The notes beneath the pieces are model-generated. The model saw only the letters and a program-made list of their open reading frames with translations, did no database searches and was not told where the DNA came from. DNA of 64,000 nucleotides from Candidatus Dechloromonas phosphorivorans (GTDB taxonomy: Bacteria > Pseudomonadota > Gammaproteobacteria > Burkholderiales > Rhodocyclaceae): contig JADKIP010000011.1 in NCBI GenBank assembly GCA_016721185.1, forward strand, positions 1 through 64,000, given 5' to 3'. A program made the position numbers and the translations under genes. This document shows, piece by piece, positions 12,033-20,343 of this stretch; the stretch's first letter is position 1; every line of letters starts with the position of its first letter.

Positions 12033-12761
12033 TTAGTGGTGCAGGATCTTGGCCAGGAACTGTTGCGCCCTTTCCGATCGCGGATTGGCGAAGAACTCTT
12101 CCTTGCTGTCATCTTCAACAATGTGCCCCTGATCCATGAAGATGACGCGGTCGGCAACGCGCTTGGCAAAGCCCATTTCGTGCGTGACGCACATCATGGT
12201 CATGCCTTCGTGGGCCAGTTCGGTCATCACATCGAGCACTTCATTGACCATTTCCGGATCGAGGGCCGAGGTCGGCTCGTCGAACAGCATGCAGATCGGG
12301 TCCATCGCCAGTGCGCGGGCAATCGCCACGCGCTGCTGCTGGCCGCCGGACAGCTGGCCGGGGAACTTGGCGGCCTGCGCCTTGAGGCCGACCCGGTCGA
12401 GCAGCTTGAGGCCCTTGTCCATCGCCTCCTCCTGGCTGCGGCCGAGCACCTTGACCTGGGCGATCGCCAGGTTCTGGGTGATGCTCATGTGCGGGAACAG
12501 CTCGAAGTTCTGGAAGACCATGCCAACCTTGGCGCGCAGCTTGGAGAGGTTAGTCTTTGGGTCGCCGACCGAGGTGCCATCGACGAATATCTCGCCGGCC
12601 TGGAAGGGTTCCAAGCCATTGACGCACTTGATCAGCGTCGATTTGCCGGAACCGGACGGACCGCAGACGACGATCACTTCACCCTTGCTGACGGAGGTGG
12701 TGCAATCGGTAAGCACCTTGAAGTCGCCGTAATGTTTGCTGACGTTTGTAATCTTGATCAT
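12033..12761 (-). CDS. gltL: Glutamate/aspartate ABC transporter ATP-binding protein
   Basis: A 242-residue polar amino-acid ABC ATPase. Visible are Walker A GPSGSGKST, the Q loop MVFQNFELFPHM, the signature LSGGQQQRVAIARALAMDP, Walker B CMLFDEPTSALDPE and the switch histidine in CVTHEMGF. It powers import of glutamate/aspartate bound by GltI through the GltJ-GltK channel on the inner membrane. It lies 24 bases after gltK and directly before gdhA. The assignment to acidic amino acids, rather than glutamine, rests on the GltI and GltJ sequences and the local context. Confidence 0.9.
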   Translation of the reverse strand: MIKITNVSKHYGDFKVLTDCTTSVSKGEVIVVCGPSGSGKSTLIKCVNGLEPFQAGEIFVDGTSVGDPKTNLSKLRAKVGMVFQNFELFPHMSITQNLAIAQVKVLGRSQEEAMDKGLKLLDRVGLKAQAAKFPGQLSGGQQQRVAIARALAMDPICMLFDEPTSALDPEMVNEVLDVMTELAHEGMTMMCVTHEMGFAKRVADRVIFMDQGHIVEDDSKEEFFANPRSERAQQFLAKILHH

Positions 12762-12785
12762 GGGATTTCTCCTTGAGGCTGGCGC

Positions 12786-13466
12786 TCAGGCCGTGGAATA
12801 TTTTTTCTGGAGGCGCTTCACCAGCAGCGAGGCGGAGAAGCAGATGACGAAATAAACAGCGCCAGCAAAAAGCAGCATTTCAACCAGTCGACCGTCGCGG
12901 TCACCGACCTTGTAGGCGGCACCGAAGAAGTCGGCCAGGGCCGAGACGTAGACCAGCGAGGTGTCCTGGAAGAGGATGATGCCCTGGGTCAGCAGCAGCG
13001 GCACCATGTTGCGGAAGGCCTGCGGCAGCACGACGAGGCGCATGGCCTGGGCGTAGGTCATGCCCAGTGCCGAAGCCGCAGAAATCTGCCCCTTCGGCAC
13101 GCTCTGGATGCCGGCCCGGATGATTTCCGAGTAATAGGCTGACTCGAACAGGGCAAAACCGGCCATGGCTGAAGACAAACGCATGTCCGTCCCCCGCGGA
13201 ATGTTGAACAGCTGCCCAACAAATTCCGGCACGATCAGGAAGAACCAGAGCAGCACCATGACCAGCGGCACGGCGCGGAACAGGTTGACGTAGCCGGCGG
13301 CGAACCAGGACAGCGCCTTGATCGGCGACAGCCGCATCATGGCCAGCAAGGTGCCCCAGACGATGCCGATCAGCACGGCCTGCACGGTGATGACCAGCGT
13401 AACCTTCATGCCTTCCCAGAGGAAGGGCAAGGCGCCGGGGATCGAAGACCAGTCGAATTCGTACAT
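12786..13466 (-). CDS. gltK: Glutamate/aspartate ABC transporter permease
   Basis: A 226-residue inner-membrane permease of the HisMQ type. It starts MYEFDWSSIPGALPFLWEG at 13466. An upstream in-frame extension exists, but this start fits the family and lies one base past the gltJ stop. There are about five membrane helices. The conserved cytoplasmic loop is EIIRAGIQSVPKGQISAASA followed by LGMTYAQAMRLVVLPQA, which contacts the ATPase. It pairs with GltJ to form the channel. Confidence 0.88.
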   Translation of the reverse strand: MYEFDWSSIPGALPFLWEGMKVTLVITVQAVLIGIVWGTLLAMMRLSPIKALSWFAAGYVNLFRAVPLVMVLLWFFLIVPEFVGQLFNIPRGTDMRLSSAMAGFALFESAYYSEIIRAGIQSVPKGQISAASALGMTYAQAMRLVVLPQAFRNMVPLLLTQGIILFQDTSLVYVSALADFFGAAYKVGDRDGRLVEMLLFAGAVYFVICFSASLLVKRLQKKYSTA

Positions 13467-13467
13467 G

Positions 13468-14205
13468 TTATTTGCCTCCGATATAGCCGGGCACCGCAAT
13501 GCGCCGCTCGAACTTGTGCATAAGGGTCATCACGGTGACGTTGATGATGATGTAGGACAGCGTCACGGCAATGAAGGACTCGAAGGGCTGCGCCGTGTAA
13601 TCGACCAGCTGGCGGCCCTGGGCGGCCAGTTCGAGGAGACCGATGGTGGAGCAGACGGCTGAGTTCTTGAAGATGTTGAGGAACTCGGAAGTCAGCGGCG
13701 GCACGACCAGACGGAAGGCCATCGGCAGCATCACGAAACGGTAGGTCTGCGGCAGCGTGAAGCCGAGCGCCAGGCCGGCGTTCTTCTGGCCTCTGGGCAG
13801 CGAATAGATGCCGGCCCGCACCTGCTCGGCAACCCGGGCGCTGGTAAACAAACCCAGGCAGATCATCGAGGCGAGGAATTGCTGCATCACCGGATTCGAC
13901 TGCTTGTAGGCATCGCCGATACTGGCCGGCAGCAGCTCGGGCAGCACGAAGTACCAGATGAACAACTGCACGAGCAGCGGCACGTTGCGAAACATCTCGA
14001 CATAGGCGGTGGCGAAGCCGGCCAGCACCTTGTTCGGTACGGTGCGCAGGACACCGACCAGCGCCCCGAGCAACAAGGCAATCACCCACGCGCTGAGCGA
14101 CAGCCCGATGGTCATTTTGAAGCCGGCGAACATCCAGCCGAGATAGGTGTCGTCGCCGCTTGCGCTCGGCTGCAGGAAGACACCCCAGTTCCATTGGTAA
14201 TTCAT
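13468..14205 (-). CDS. gltJ: Glutamate/aspartate ABC transporter permease
   Basis: A 245-residue HisMQ-type permease beginning MNYQWNWGVFLQPSASGDDT. This periplasmic N-terminus ahead of the first helix is typical of GltJ/AatQ proteins. The ATPase-contact loop is AEQVRAGIYSLPRGQKNAGLA, followed by LGFTLPQTYRFVMLPMA. It is the second gene after the binding protein and is followed almost without gap by gltK. A GAGGAAAT ribosome site lies before the ATG. Confidence 0.88.
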   Translation of the reverse strand: MNYQWNWGVFLQPSASGDDTYLGWMFAGFKMTIGLSLSAWVIALLLGALVGVLRTVPNKVLAGFATAYVEMFRNVPLLVQLFIWYFVLPELLPASIGDAYKQSNPVMQQFLASMICLGLFTSARVAEQVRAGIYSLPRGQKNAGLALGFTLPQTYRFVMLPMAFRLVVPPLTSEFLNIFKNSAVCSTIGLLELAAQGRQLVDYTAQPFESFIAVTLSYIIINVTVMTLMHKFERRIAVPGYIGGK

Positions 14206-14265
14206 GATTTCCTCCTCATCAGCGGGGTCGACCGCAGGCCGCCCCGCATTGCCCCGGTGAGCTGA

Positions 14266-15165
14266 TTACTCGAAAGCCTTGTCATTCGGCGCCTTGAACG
14301 CCGCTTTCATTTCTTCGGAAAGCGGCATGCCGAGATTCAGACCTTTGGGTGGAATCGGATTCATAAACCATTTGGCGTAGATCTGCTCGGCCTCGCCGGA
14401 AGTCAAAGCCTTGGTCAGCGCGGCATCGACCACTTTCTTGAAGGCCGGGTCATCCTTGCGCAACATGCAGCCATAGGCTTCCTTCGATTGGGCGGTGCCG
14501 ACCACCACCCAGTCGCTGGCCCGCTTGGCCTTGGCCATTTCGCCGTAGAGCAGCGCGTCGTCCATCATGAAGGCGACGGCGCGGCCAGTTTCGAGGGTGA
14601 GGAAGGCTTCGCCATGATCCTTGGCGGAGATGACGCTCATGCCCATTTTCTTTTCTTCGTTCATCCGGCGCAGCAAACGCTCGGAAGTGGTGCCGGCAGT
14701 GGTGACGACATTCTTGCCGGCGAGATCGGCAAAGTCGTTGATGCCGGCGGTTTTCTTGGCCATCAGCTTGGTGCCGATCACGAAGATGGTGGTCGAAAAG
14801 CCGACCTGCTTCTGGCGCTCGAGATTGTTGGTGGTAGAGCCGCATTCGATGTCGATCGTGCCGTTCTGCACCAGCGTGATGCGGTTGGCCGAGGTGACGG
14901 GCATCAGTTTGATGTCGATCTTGGCCAGCTTGAGTTCAGCCTTGATGCCTTCGACGGCCTTGAGCATCAGTTCATGCGAATAACCGATGACTTGCTGCTT
15001 GTCGTCGTAATAAGAGAAGGGAATCGAAGATTCGCGGTGGCCGAGGGTGATGGTGCCGGTGTCCTTGATCTTTTTCAGGGTCAGGGATTCCTGCGCCTGG
15101 GCCGGCAAAACAGCGGCAGCACTCAGGGCGGTGGCAATTGCGGCGGTAATGGCAAGTTTTTTCAT
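14266..15165 (-). CDS. gltI: Glutamate/aspartate periplasmic binding protein
   Basis: A 299-residue solute-binding protein of family 3. The signal peptide is MKKLAITAAIATALSAAAVL, cleaved after PAQA. The mature start LKKIKDTGTITLGHRESSIP is characteristic of the GltI/AatJ group, as are ECGSTTNNLERQKQVGFS and FLTLETGRAVAFMMDD. It delivers Glu/Asp to GltJK. First gene of the operon, it has its own sigma-54 promoter about 44 bases upstream. A copy of the 13-mer tag core lies in the 60-base gap to gltJ (14227). Confidence 0.92.
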   Translation of the reverse strand: MKKLAITAAIATALSAAAVLPAQAQESLTLKKIKDTGTITLGHRESSIPFSYYDDKQQVIGYSHELMLKAVEGIKAELKLAKIDIKLMPVTSANRITLVQNGTIDIECGSTTNNLERQKQVGFSTTIFVIGTKLMAKKTAGINDFADLAGKNVVTTAGTTSERLLRRMNEEKKMGMSVISAKDHGEAFLTLETGRAVAFMMDDALLYGEMAKAKRASDWVVVGTAQSKEAYGCMLRKDDPAFKKVVDAALTKALTSGEAEQIYAKWFMNPIPPKGLNLGMPLSEEMKAAFKAPNDKAFE

Positions 15166-15218
15166 GTCGTCTCCTGTTGGGGGAAAGAAGCCGCTGAGTG
15201 GCTTCGATGCCTATTAGT

Positions 15219-15236
15219 ATGCAGGGGACGTGCCAG
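15219..15236 (-). promoter_or_regulatory. Sigma-54 promoter for gltIJKL-gdhA
   Basis: Read on the minus strand: CTGGCACGTCCCCTGCAT. The -24 GG (15234-15233) and -12 GC (15222-15221) are exactly ten bases apart. Predicted start is near 15209, leaving a 44-base leader before the gltI ATG. It is the same class as the asparaginase promoter. Confidence 0.75.
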
Positions 15237-15310
15237 CTATGGGCACTTATTGAAAGAAGGCAGGAGCACTGGTTTCATTGGGTTTTATCCAATGGAAGAA
15301 AATGTGACCA

Positions 15311-15354
15311 TCGGAATTCCGTCACCCACGTTTTTGCCGACCTCGGATTTCCGA
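15311..15354. promoter_or_regulatory. Two palindromic activator sites upstream of gltI
   Basis: TCGGAATTCCGT (15311-15322) and TCGGATTTCCGA (15343-15354) are two TCGG-N4-CCGA-type palindromes. Their centres are 32 bases apart, about three helical turns. They lie about 75-135 bases upstream of the sigma-54 promoter, where NtrC-type activators bind. The 15166-15562 gap otherwise holds no gene, apart from one 13-mer tag at 15366. Confidence 0.6.
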
Positions 15355-15562
15355 CAACTAGAGTGCTGCGGTCAACACTAAAAAATGACCAAATTTGAAG
15401 ACAAGGGAAATTACCCTCCCCCACTCTTCCCTGAGCCAATGCAGAGGCAAGCCGGTCTGGTGCTTTGCTCAGGATGGTCTAGGATTAAAAGTGTCAGGCA
15501 GACGATGAACAGTCGCTCTCAGGAAGGCTGCCTCCCCCTTCTGGCCTTAAAGGATAAGCACC

Positions 15563-16159
15563 ATGCTCAATACATTAGCCAGCACCCAACTCTATCAACG
15601 ACCATTGACGCCAGCCGCCGATCCTGCGGCAACTGCGGTGCGCAGCGGTGGCGAACAAGTCGATGCTGCGGAAAATCGGGGCAGCGCGCGTGATCAATTG
15701 AATGTGCAGATTCTGGAAGCCTCGGCGAAGGTCTCCCTGAAGGCGGGCGATCAGTCGCAAGCCTTGCTGTTCCGGGGCGCCATTGAGCGAATCAATGAAC
15801 TCCTGAGCCCGACACTCGGCCCCGACGCCATTCAGGCCAAAATGAGCGAAGACAACTCGCCGGAAGCAACGGCCGAACGCATCCTTTCATTATCCACGGG
15901 CTTTTACGACGCCTATGCCGCACAACGCCCCGATGACAACCCGGAAGAGGTAGCCAAGGATTTCGTCAATTTGATTCGTGGTGGCTTTGAAAAAGGCTTT
16001 TCCGAAGCCCAAGAGATTCTGCAAGGATTGAAAGTTTTCAACGGTGACATTGAAACGGGTGTCATGAAAACCTTTGAGTTGGTTAACAAAGGCTACGACG
16101 ACTTTCTCGCCAGCAAGTTGAACCCCGAGCAAAAAACAGCGAGCGCGGAAACGGCTTGA
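15563..16159 (+). CDS. DUF5610-like protein of unknown function
   Basis: A soluble 198-residue protein with no signal peptide or membrane helix. It has a disordered Ala/Pro-rich first 40 residues and a helical core from about residue 45 (LNVQILEASAKVSLKAGDQS) to 190. The segment ILSLSTGFYDAY and the closing GVMKTFELVNKGYDDFLA suggest the DUF5610 family, which I place from memory. The start ATG has AAAGGA nine bases upstream. It stands alone, divergent from gltI and convergent with the cyclase gene, and has its own terminator. Some DUF5610 genes may be flagellum- or c-di-GMP-linked, but nothing here proves this. Confidence 0.7.
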   Translation: MLNTLASTQLYQRPLTPAADPAATAVRSGGEQVDAAENRGSARDQLNVQILEASAKVSLKAGDQSQALLFRGAIERINELLSPTLGPDAIQAKMSEDNSPEATAERILSLSTGFYDAYAAQRPDDNPEEVAKDFVNLIRGGFEKGFSEAQEILQGLKVFNGDIETGVMKTFELVNKGYDDFLASKLNPEQKTASAETA

Positions 16160-16244
16160 TTGCGCTTGAGTAGATCCACGGAGACTGGATTGCTAAATTT
16201 CAACTGAAAATCAGCTGAAATCCATCGTTTGCTGCGGTCGACGC

Positions 16245-16275
16245 AAAAAAGCCGCCTATTTTCAGGCGGCTTTTC
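16245..16275. terminator. Bidirectional intrinsic terminator
   Basis: GCCGCCT (16251-16257), a six-base loop and AGGCGGC (16264-16270) are flanked by an A run before and TTTT after. It can therefore stop both the DUF5610 gene and the cyclase gene. A 13-mer tag (16232) abuts it. Confidence 0.85.
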
Positions 16276-16369
16276 ATGGGTACCCAACTCAAGCATGGCG
16301 AGACTGGGCCAATTAAATGCGTCTTCAAACTTGACACCTGCTCACCCTGTTTTTTTGAAAAAAACAAAA

Positions 16370-17857
16370 TCAGGATACGTCGCTCGATACTGGCGGCTGA
16401 TAAACCACGATGGTCGAACCGCCTCGCTGCTTGGCCTGATACATCGCGCTGTCCGCGTTTTGCATCAGCGCCACTTCGTCCAGGCCGCGCTCAGGGTAAA
16501 GCGCAACACCAATGCTGGCATCAATTTTCAGCTGCAAATCGCCAATCACGAATACCTGATCAAGTGCATCGAAAATCATCTTTGCGACGGCTAATGCATC
16601 CGATTCGTTGGCAATCAACGGTAGCAAGACCACAAACTCATCGCCCCCCAAACGGGCGACGGTATCGGACGCCCGCGCCCCGTCGAGCAAACGCCGGGCG
16701 ACTTCCTGCAACAACAGGTCACCGACATGGTGGCCGTGGGTATCGTTGACTGGCTTGAACTTGTCGAGATCAATAAACAGCAGAGCCATCCGGCTCCGCT
16801 CACGCTGCGCTGTCGCAAAGGCCTGACTTAAACGATCGCCCAGCAAAGTTCGGTTGGGCAAATCGGTCAGCGGATCATGGTGCGCCAGGCGATGCACCTT
16901 GGCCTCAGCCGATTTTCGTTCGCTGATGTCGGCAAATACTGCAACGTAATGAATCAACTCGCCCCTGGCGTCACACAGGCGTTTGATCGACAACCACTCG
17001 ATATAAAAGCTGCCATTCTTATGGCGATTCTTGACCTCGCCCCGCCAGCTACCGGTGTCATTAAGACTGCCCCACAATGCTTGATAAAACGCCGGCGGAT
17101 GGGTGCCGGCGGATAACAGCCGGGGGTTCCTGCCCAGCACATCTTCGGCGGCATAGCCGGTTATCTGGGTAAATGCCGGATTGACGCGAATAATCCGGTT
17201 CTCGGCGTCGGAGATCATGACTGCTTCATCAACGGTGTTAAACACCGTTTCAGAGAGCATCCACTCCTTCTCACGCTCACGGCGCTTTGATATGTCGCGG
17301 ATAAAGGCATTGAACTCGACACCAGCGCTACTGGACAAACGGGAAACGGTCAGTTCAATCGGAAACACATGACCATCGCGATGCAAGCCCTCAATCTCAA
17401 CCCGTTTGTTCAGGATATGAGCCTGCCCGGTACTCAGCAGCCGGGCCAAACCCTGTGCATGCGCTTCCCGATAGCCTTCCGGAACAATCACATCGGCGAG
17501 AAGACGCCCTATCACTTCATCGCGCGTCCAGCCAAATACGGTGTAAGCCTGCCCGGTCCAGTCAGTGATACGCCCCGCGGAATTCATCCGGACGACCGCA
17601 TCCAGTGCATATTCCATGACCGCATTAAGATCGGCCTCACTAGCGGCAAGGCGCGACAATTGCACCGAGCCGGCAGCTGCCAAATAGGCCGATTGCAGCC
17701 AAAGCAGAAAACCCAGTCCCGCAGCCGTCGCCAAAGACAACAAAGCCAGCACCAGATTTGTCGAAAACAGTATTCCGCCGGCAGCACTAAGCGCCAGCGA
17801 GCAGCCCATAAGAATCAGGCGAAGCAGATGAATCAAGCCTTGCGAACTGGAAATCAT
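16370..17857 (-). CDS. Membrane PAS-PAS-GGDEF diguanylate cyclase
   Basis: A 495-residue signalling protein making cyclic-di-GMP. Two N-terminal membrane helices (LIHLLRLILMGCSLALSAAG and LVLALLSLATAAGLGFLLWL) are followed by two PAS domains (about residues 65-180 and 195-320, the second with NPAFTQITGY and GELIHYVAVFADISERK). The GGDEF domain (about 325-490) has LFIDLDKFKPVNDTHGH and an intact ARLGGDEFVVLL. An inhibitory RxxD site (RASD) sits five residues before GGDEF, so product feedback is likely. There is no EAL domain. The ATG at 17857 follows GGA; a TTG ten codons upstream (17887) is an alternative. It is convergent with the DUF5610 gene. Confidence 0.88.
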   Translation of the reverse strand: MISSSQGLIHLLRLILMGCSLALSAAGGILFSTNLVLALLSLATAAGLGFLLWLQSAYLAAAGSVQLSRLAASEADLNAVMEYALDAVVRMNSAGRITDWTGQAYTVFGWTRDEVIGRLLADVIVPEGYREAHAQGLARLLSTGQAHILNKRVEIEGLHRDGHVFPIELTVSRLSSSAGVEFNAFIRDISKRREREKEWMLSETVFNTVDEAVMISDAENRIIRVNPAFTQITGYAAEDVLGRNPRLLSAGTHPPAFYQALWGSLNDTGSWRGEVKNRHKNGSFYIEWLSIKRLCDARGELIHYVAVFADISERKSAEAKVHRLAHHDPLTDLPNRTLLGDRLSQAFATAQRERSRMALLFIDLDKFKPVNDTHGHHVGDLLLQEVARRLLDGARASDTVARLGGDEFVVLLPLIANESDALAVAKMIFDALDQVFVIGDLQLKIDASIGVALYPERGLDEVALMQNADSAMYQAKQRGGSTIVVYQPPVSSDVS

Positions 17858-17930
17858 GGTTCCAGTATAAACATCAGTCGCACCCAAAGCGGACCAGTGA
17901 ATAACTAAGCCAAAATAACGTGCAGGAAAA

Positions 17931-17962
17931 CAAAAGCCCCGGCAGACTGAATCAACCGGGGC
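17931..17962 (-). terminator. Intrinsic terminator of trpE
   Basis: On the minus strand GCCCCGG, a 13-base loop, and CCGGGGC are followed by TTTTGTTTTCC, just past the trpE stop. It shows that trpE transcription ends here and does not continue to trpG. Confidence 0.8.
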
Positions 17963-17971
17963 AGCGTTATC

Positions 17972-19459
17972 TCAGTCGACCCGCGTATCCAGCCCTTGCT
18001 CGGCCAGTTCCGCAGCACGCAATACAGCGCGGGCCTTGGTCTGGGTTTCGACCCATTCGGAATGCGGGTCGGAGTCGGCAACGATGCCAGCACCGGCCTG
18101 AACGTACAGTTTTTTGTCCTTGACCACAGCCGTGCGGATGGCAATAGCCAGATCCATGTCGCCATGAAAGCCGAGGTAGCCGACAGCGCCAGCGTAAATA
18201 CCGCGCTTGATCGGTTCGAGTTCATCAATGATTTCCATGGCGCGCACCTTGGGCGCACCGGAAACGGTGCCGGCCGGGAAGGTGGCTTTCAGCACGTCGA
18301 GCGCATCCAGCCCGGCCTGCAACTTGCCTTCAACGTTGGAGACGATGTGCATCACATGCGAGTAGCGCTCGATCAGCATGTTTTCGGTGAGCTTGACGCT
18401 GCCCACTTTGGCGACGCGGCCGCAGTCGTTGCGGCCAAGATCAAGCAACTGGGTGTGCTCGGCGCGCTCCTTTTCATCGGCCAGCAACTCAACCGCCAGC
18501 GCGGCATCTTCTTCCGGCGTCGCGCCGCGTTTGCGGGTACCGGCAATCGGCCGAACGGTGACGCGGTCACCTTCGAGACGCACCAGAATTTCCGGCGAAG
18601 CACCGACCACATGGAAGTCTTCAAAATCGAAGTAGAACATGTAGGGCGACGGATTCAGGCTGCGCAGCGTGCGATAGAGCGCCAGCGGGCTGGCCAGGAA
18701 AGGCTTGGTCATCCGCTGCGAGATCACGACCTGCATGATGTCGCCTTCGGTAATGTATTCCTTGGCCTTGAGCACGGCTTTCTTGAACGCCGCTTCGCCA
18801 AAGGTGGATACCGCCGGTTCAGAGTGTACGGGCTGCTCGCTGGGAATCGTCACCGGCGTGCGCAGCTTGCCCAACAACTCTTTCAGGCGCGCTTGCGCCT
18901 TCTGGTAGGCACCGGGGAAACCGGGTTCGGCGTAAACAATCAGGGTCAGCTTGCCGGACAAATTGTCGACGACAGCGATTTCTTCGGAGAGCAGCAGGCC
19001 AATATCGGGCGTGCCAATCTCGTCCGGCTTGTGGGTGCGCGTCAGGCGGGTTTCGACGTAACGCACGGTGTCGTAACCGAAGCAGCCGACCAGACCGCCG
19101 CAGAAGCGTGGCAGGCCAGCGCTGGGCGGCGCCCGGAAACGCTGCATGAACTTGCCGATGAAATCGAGCGGGTTGGTGTCGTTCTCGCGTTCGGCAACGC
19201 GGTTGCCGGTCAAAACCAGCACTTGATGGCCATGCACGACGATGCGGGTCTGGGCGGCCAGGCCAATGATCGAGTAGCGCCCAAAGCGTTCACCACCCTG
19301 CACCGATTCGAGCAGATAGGAATAGTGGCCGTTGTTCGGGCCGCTGGTCAGCTTGAGATAAATGGAGAGCGGCGTGTCGAGATCGGCAAACGTTTCCAGC
19401 GTCACGGGAATACGGTTGTAGCCTTGCGCGGCAAGCGAATTGAATTCTGTTTCAGTCAT
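17972..19459 (-). CDS. trpE: Anthranilate synthase component I
   Basis: A 495-residue enzyme converting chorismate to anthranilate with TrpG. The start is MTETEFNSLAAQGYNRIPVT at 19459; an upstream in-frame extension is not credible. The tryptophan-feedback region near the N-terminus contains PLSIYLKLTSGPNNGHYSYL followed by LES. The chorismate-binding domain has RPIAGTRKRGATPEED, DLGRNDCGRVAKVGS and FPAGTVSGAPKVRAMEIIDE, plus a C-terminal AGAGIVADSDPHSEW. All these motifs are intact. It follows gph and rpe on the same strand and ends at a strong terminator. The partner trpG lies 13.8 kb downstream. Confidence 0.95.
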   Translation of the reverse strand: MTETEFNSLAAQGYNRIPVTLETFADLDTPLSIYLKLTSGPNNGHYSYLLESVQGGERFGRYSIIGLAAQTRIVVHGHQVLVLTGNRVAERENDTNPLDFIGKFMQRFRAPPSAGLPRFCGGLVGCFGYDTVRYVETRLTRTHKPDEIGTPDIGLLLSEEIAVVDNLSGKLTLIVYAEPGFPGAYQKAQARLKELLGKLRTPVTIPSEQPVHSEPAVSTFGEAAFKKAVLKAKEYITEGDIMQVVISQRMTKPFLASPLALYRTLRSLNPSPYMFYFDFEDFHVVGASPEILVRLEGDRVTVRPIAGTRKRGATPEEDAALAVELLADEKERAEHTQLLDLGRNDCGRVAKVGSVKLTENMLIERYSHVMHIVSNVEGKLQAGLDALDVLKATFPAGTVSGAPKVRAMEIIDELEPIKRGIYAGAVGYLGFHGDMDLAIAIRTAVVKDKKLYVQAGAGIVADSDPHSEWVETQTKARAVLRAAELAEQGLDTRVD

Positions 19460-19606
19460 GGGTAACGCCTCGAAAATGACAGGAAATTGCGACTGGGAGC
19501 ATGGCGCCATGAAGGCGCGCGAAGGAAGTTCAGGGGCGCCAGCGACGCCAGTCCTGAGCACCATCGAAGGGCCAACCGTGCCATTTGTTCCAGCTACGCA
19601 ATGGGG

Positions 19607-20290
19607 TCATTTGTTCGTGAGGTCTTGAAAAGTGAGGGCTTGCCGGTAGGCGGCAAGCAAATCGGATACTAGCGCATCGCAATCTGCACTGTCCACCGGC
19701 TCACCCTCGTTGTAGCCGTAGGGCACGGCGTAGGCCAGACAACCGGCAGCGTGGGCAGCCTGGATGTCATTTTTCGAGTCGCCGATATGCAGGTTGCGGT
19801 CGGGCCGAACGTTGAACAGCCGGCAGGCGTGGAGGACCGGCTCGGGGTGCGGTTTCTTGTGGGCGGTGGTGTCGCCGGAAACGATCACGTCAAAGTAATC
19901 GGTCATGCCCATGCGCTCCAACAGCGCTTCGGTGAACATGCCGGGCTTGTTGGTGACGACGCCCATTTTCACGCCGCTGGCTTTCCAAGCCTGCAGGCCT
20001 TCCAGAACGCCCGGATAAATCTGGGTAAATTTGCCGTTGACCGCAGCATAGTGGCGCTTGAAGGATTCGATGGCCAGATGCAGCTTTTCAGCACTCGGCG
20101 GCTGACTGTGGGTCAGGCAGCGCTCAACCAGCACGGCCATGCCCTTGCCGACGAAGCCGTGCACTTCCGCCTGGCTGCGCGGAGGCTCACCGATTTCTTC
20201 AAGCATCAAACGACACCCTTCAGCCAGATCAGCGATGGTGTCGAGCAGCGTGCCGTCGAGGTCGAAGGTGACGGATTGGAGATGTTGTGG
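19607..20290 (-). CDS. gph: Phosphoglycolate phosphatase (HAD family), start codon not evident
   Basis: A HAD phosphatase that removes 2-phosphoglycolate. The catalytic motif VTFDLDGTLLDTIADLAEG is in frame at about 20270-20215, but no ATG, GTG or TTG precedes it before an in-frame TAA at 20293-20291. The first in-frame start codon (TTG 20209) would delete the catalytic aspartates. Either a base is wrong here or an unusual start is used. Other motifs are KMGVVTNKPGMFTEALLER (motif II Thr), SGDTTAHKKPHPEPVL (motif III Lys) and IGDSKNDIQAAHAAG (motif IV). It sits between rpe and trpE, a common betaproteobacterial order. One 13-mer tag copy lies within it (20036). Confidence 0.85.
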   Translation of the reverse strand, partial: PQHLQSVTFDLDGTLLDTIADLAEGCRLMLEEIGEPPRSQAEVHGFVGKGMAVLVERCLTHSQPPSAEKLHLAIESFKRHYAAVNGKFTQIYPGVLEGLQAWKASGVKMGVVTNKPGMFTEALLERMGMTDYFDVIVSGDTTAHKKPHPEPVLHACRLFNVRPDRNLHIGDSKNDIQAAHAAGCLAYAVPYGYNEGEPVDSADCDALVSDLLAAYRQALTFQDLTNK

Positions 20291-20343
20291 TTAGCTGTTG
20301 TAGTTGTTAGTGGCGAGGTTCTGGGTTTGCTGGCGACTGGCGA

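Noticed and set aside
15508..15535. A possible sigma-28 promoter before the DUF5610 gene
   Set aside because: TAAA and CGAT-like elements are present but the spacing is four bases too short.
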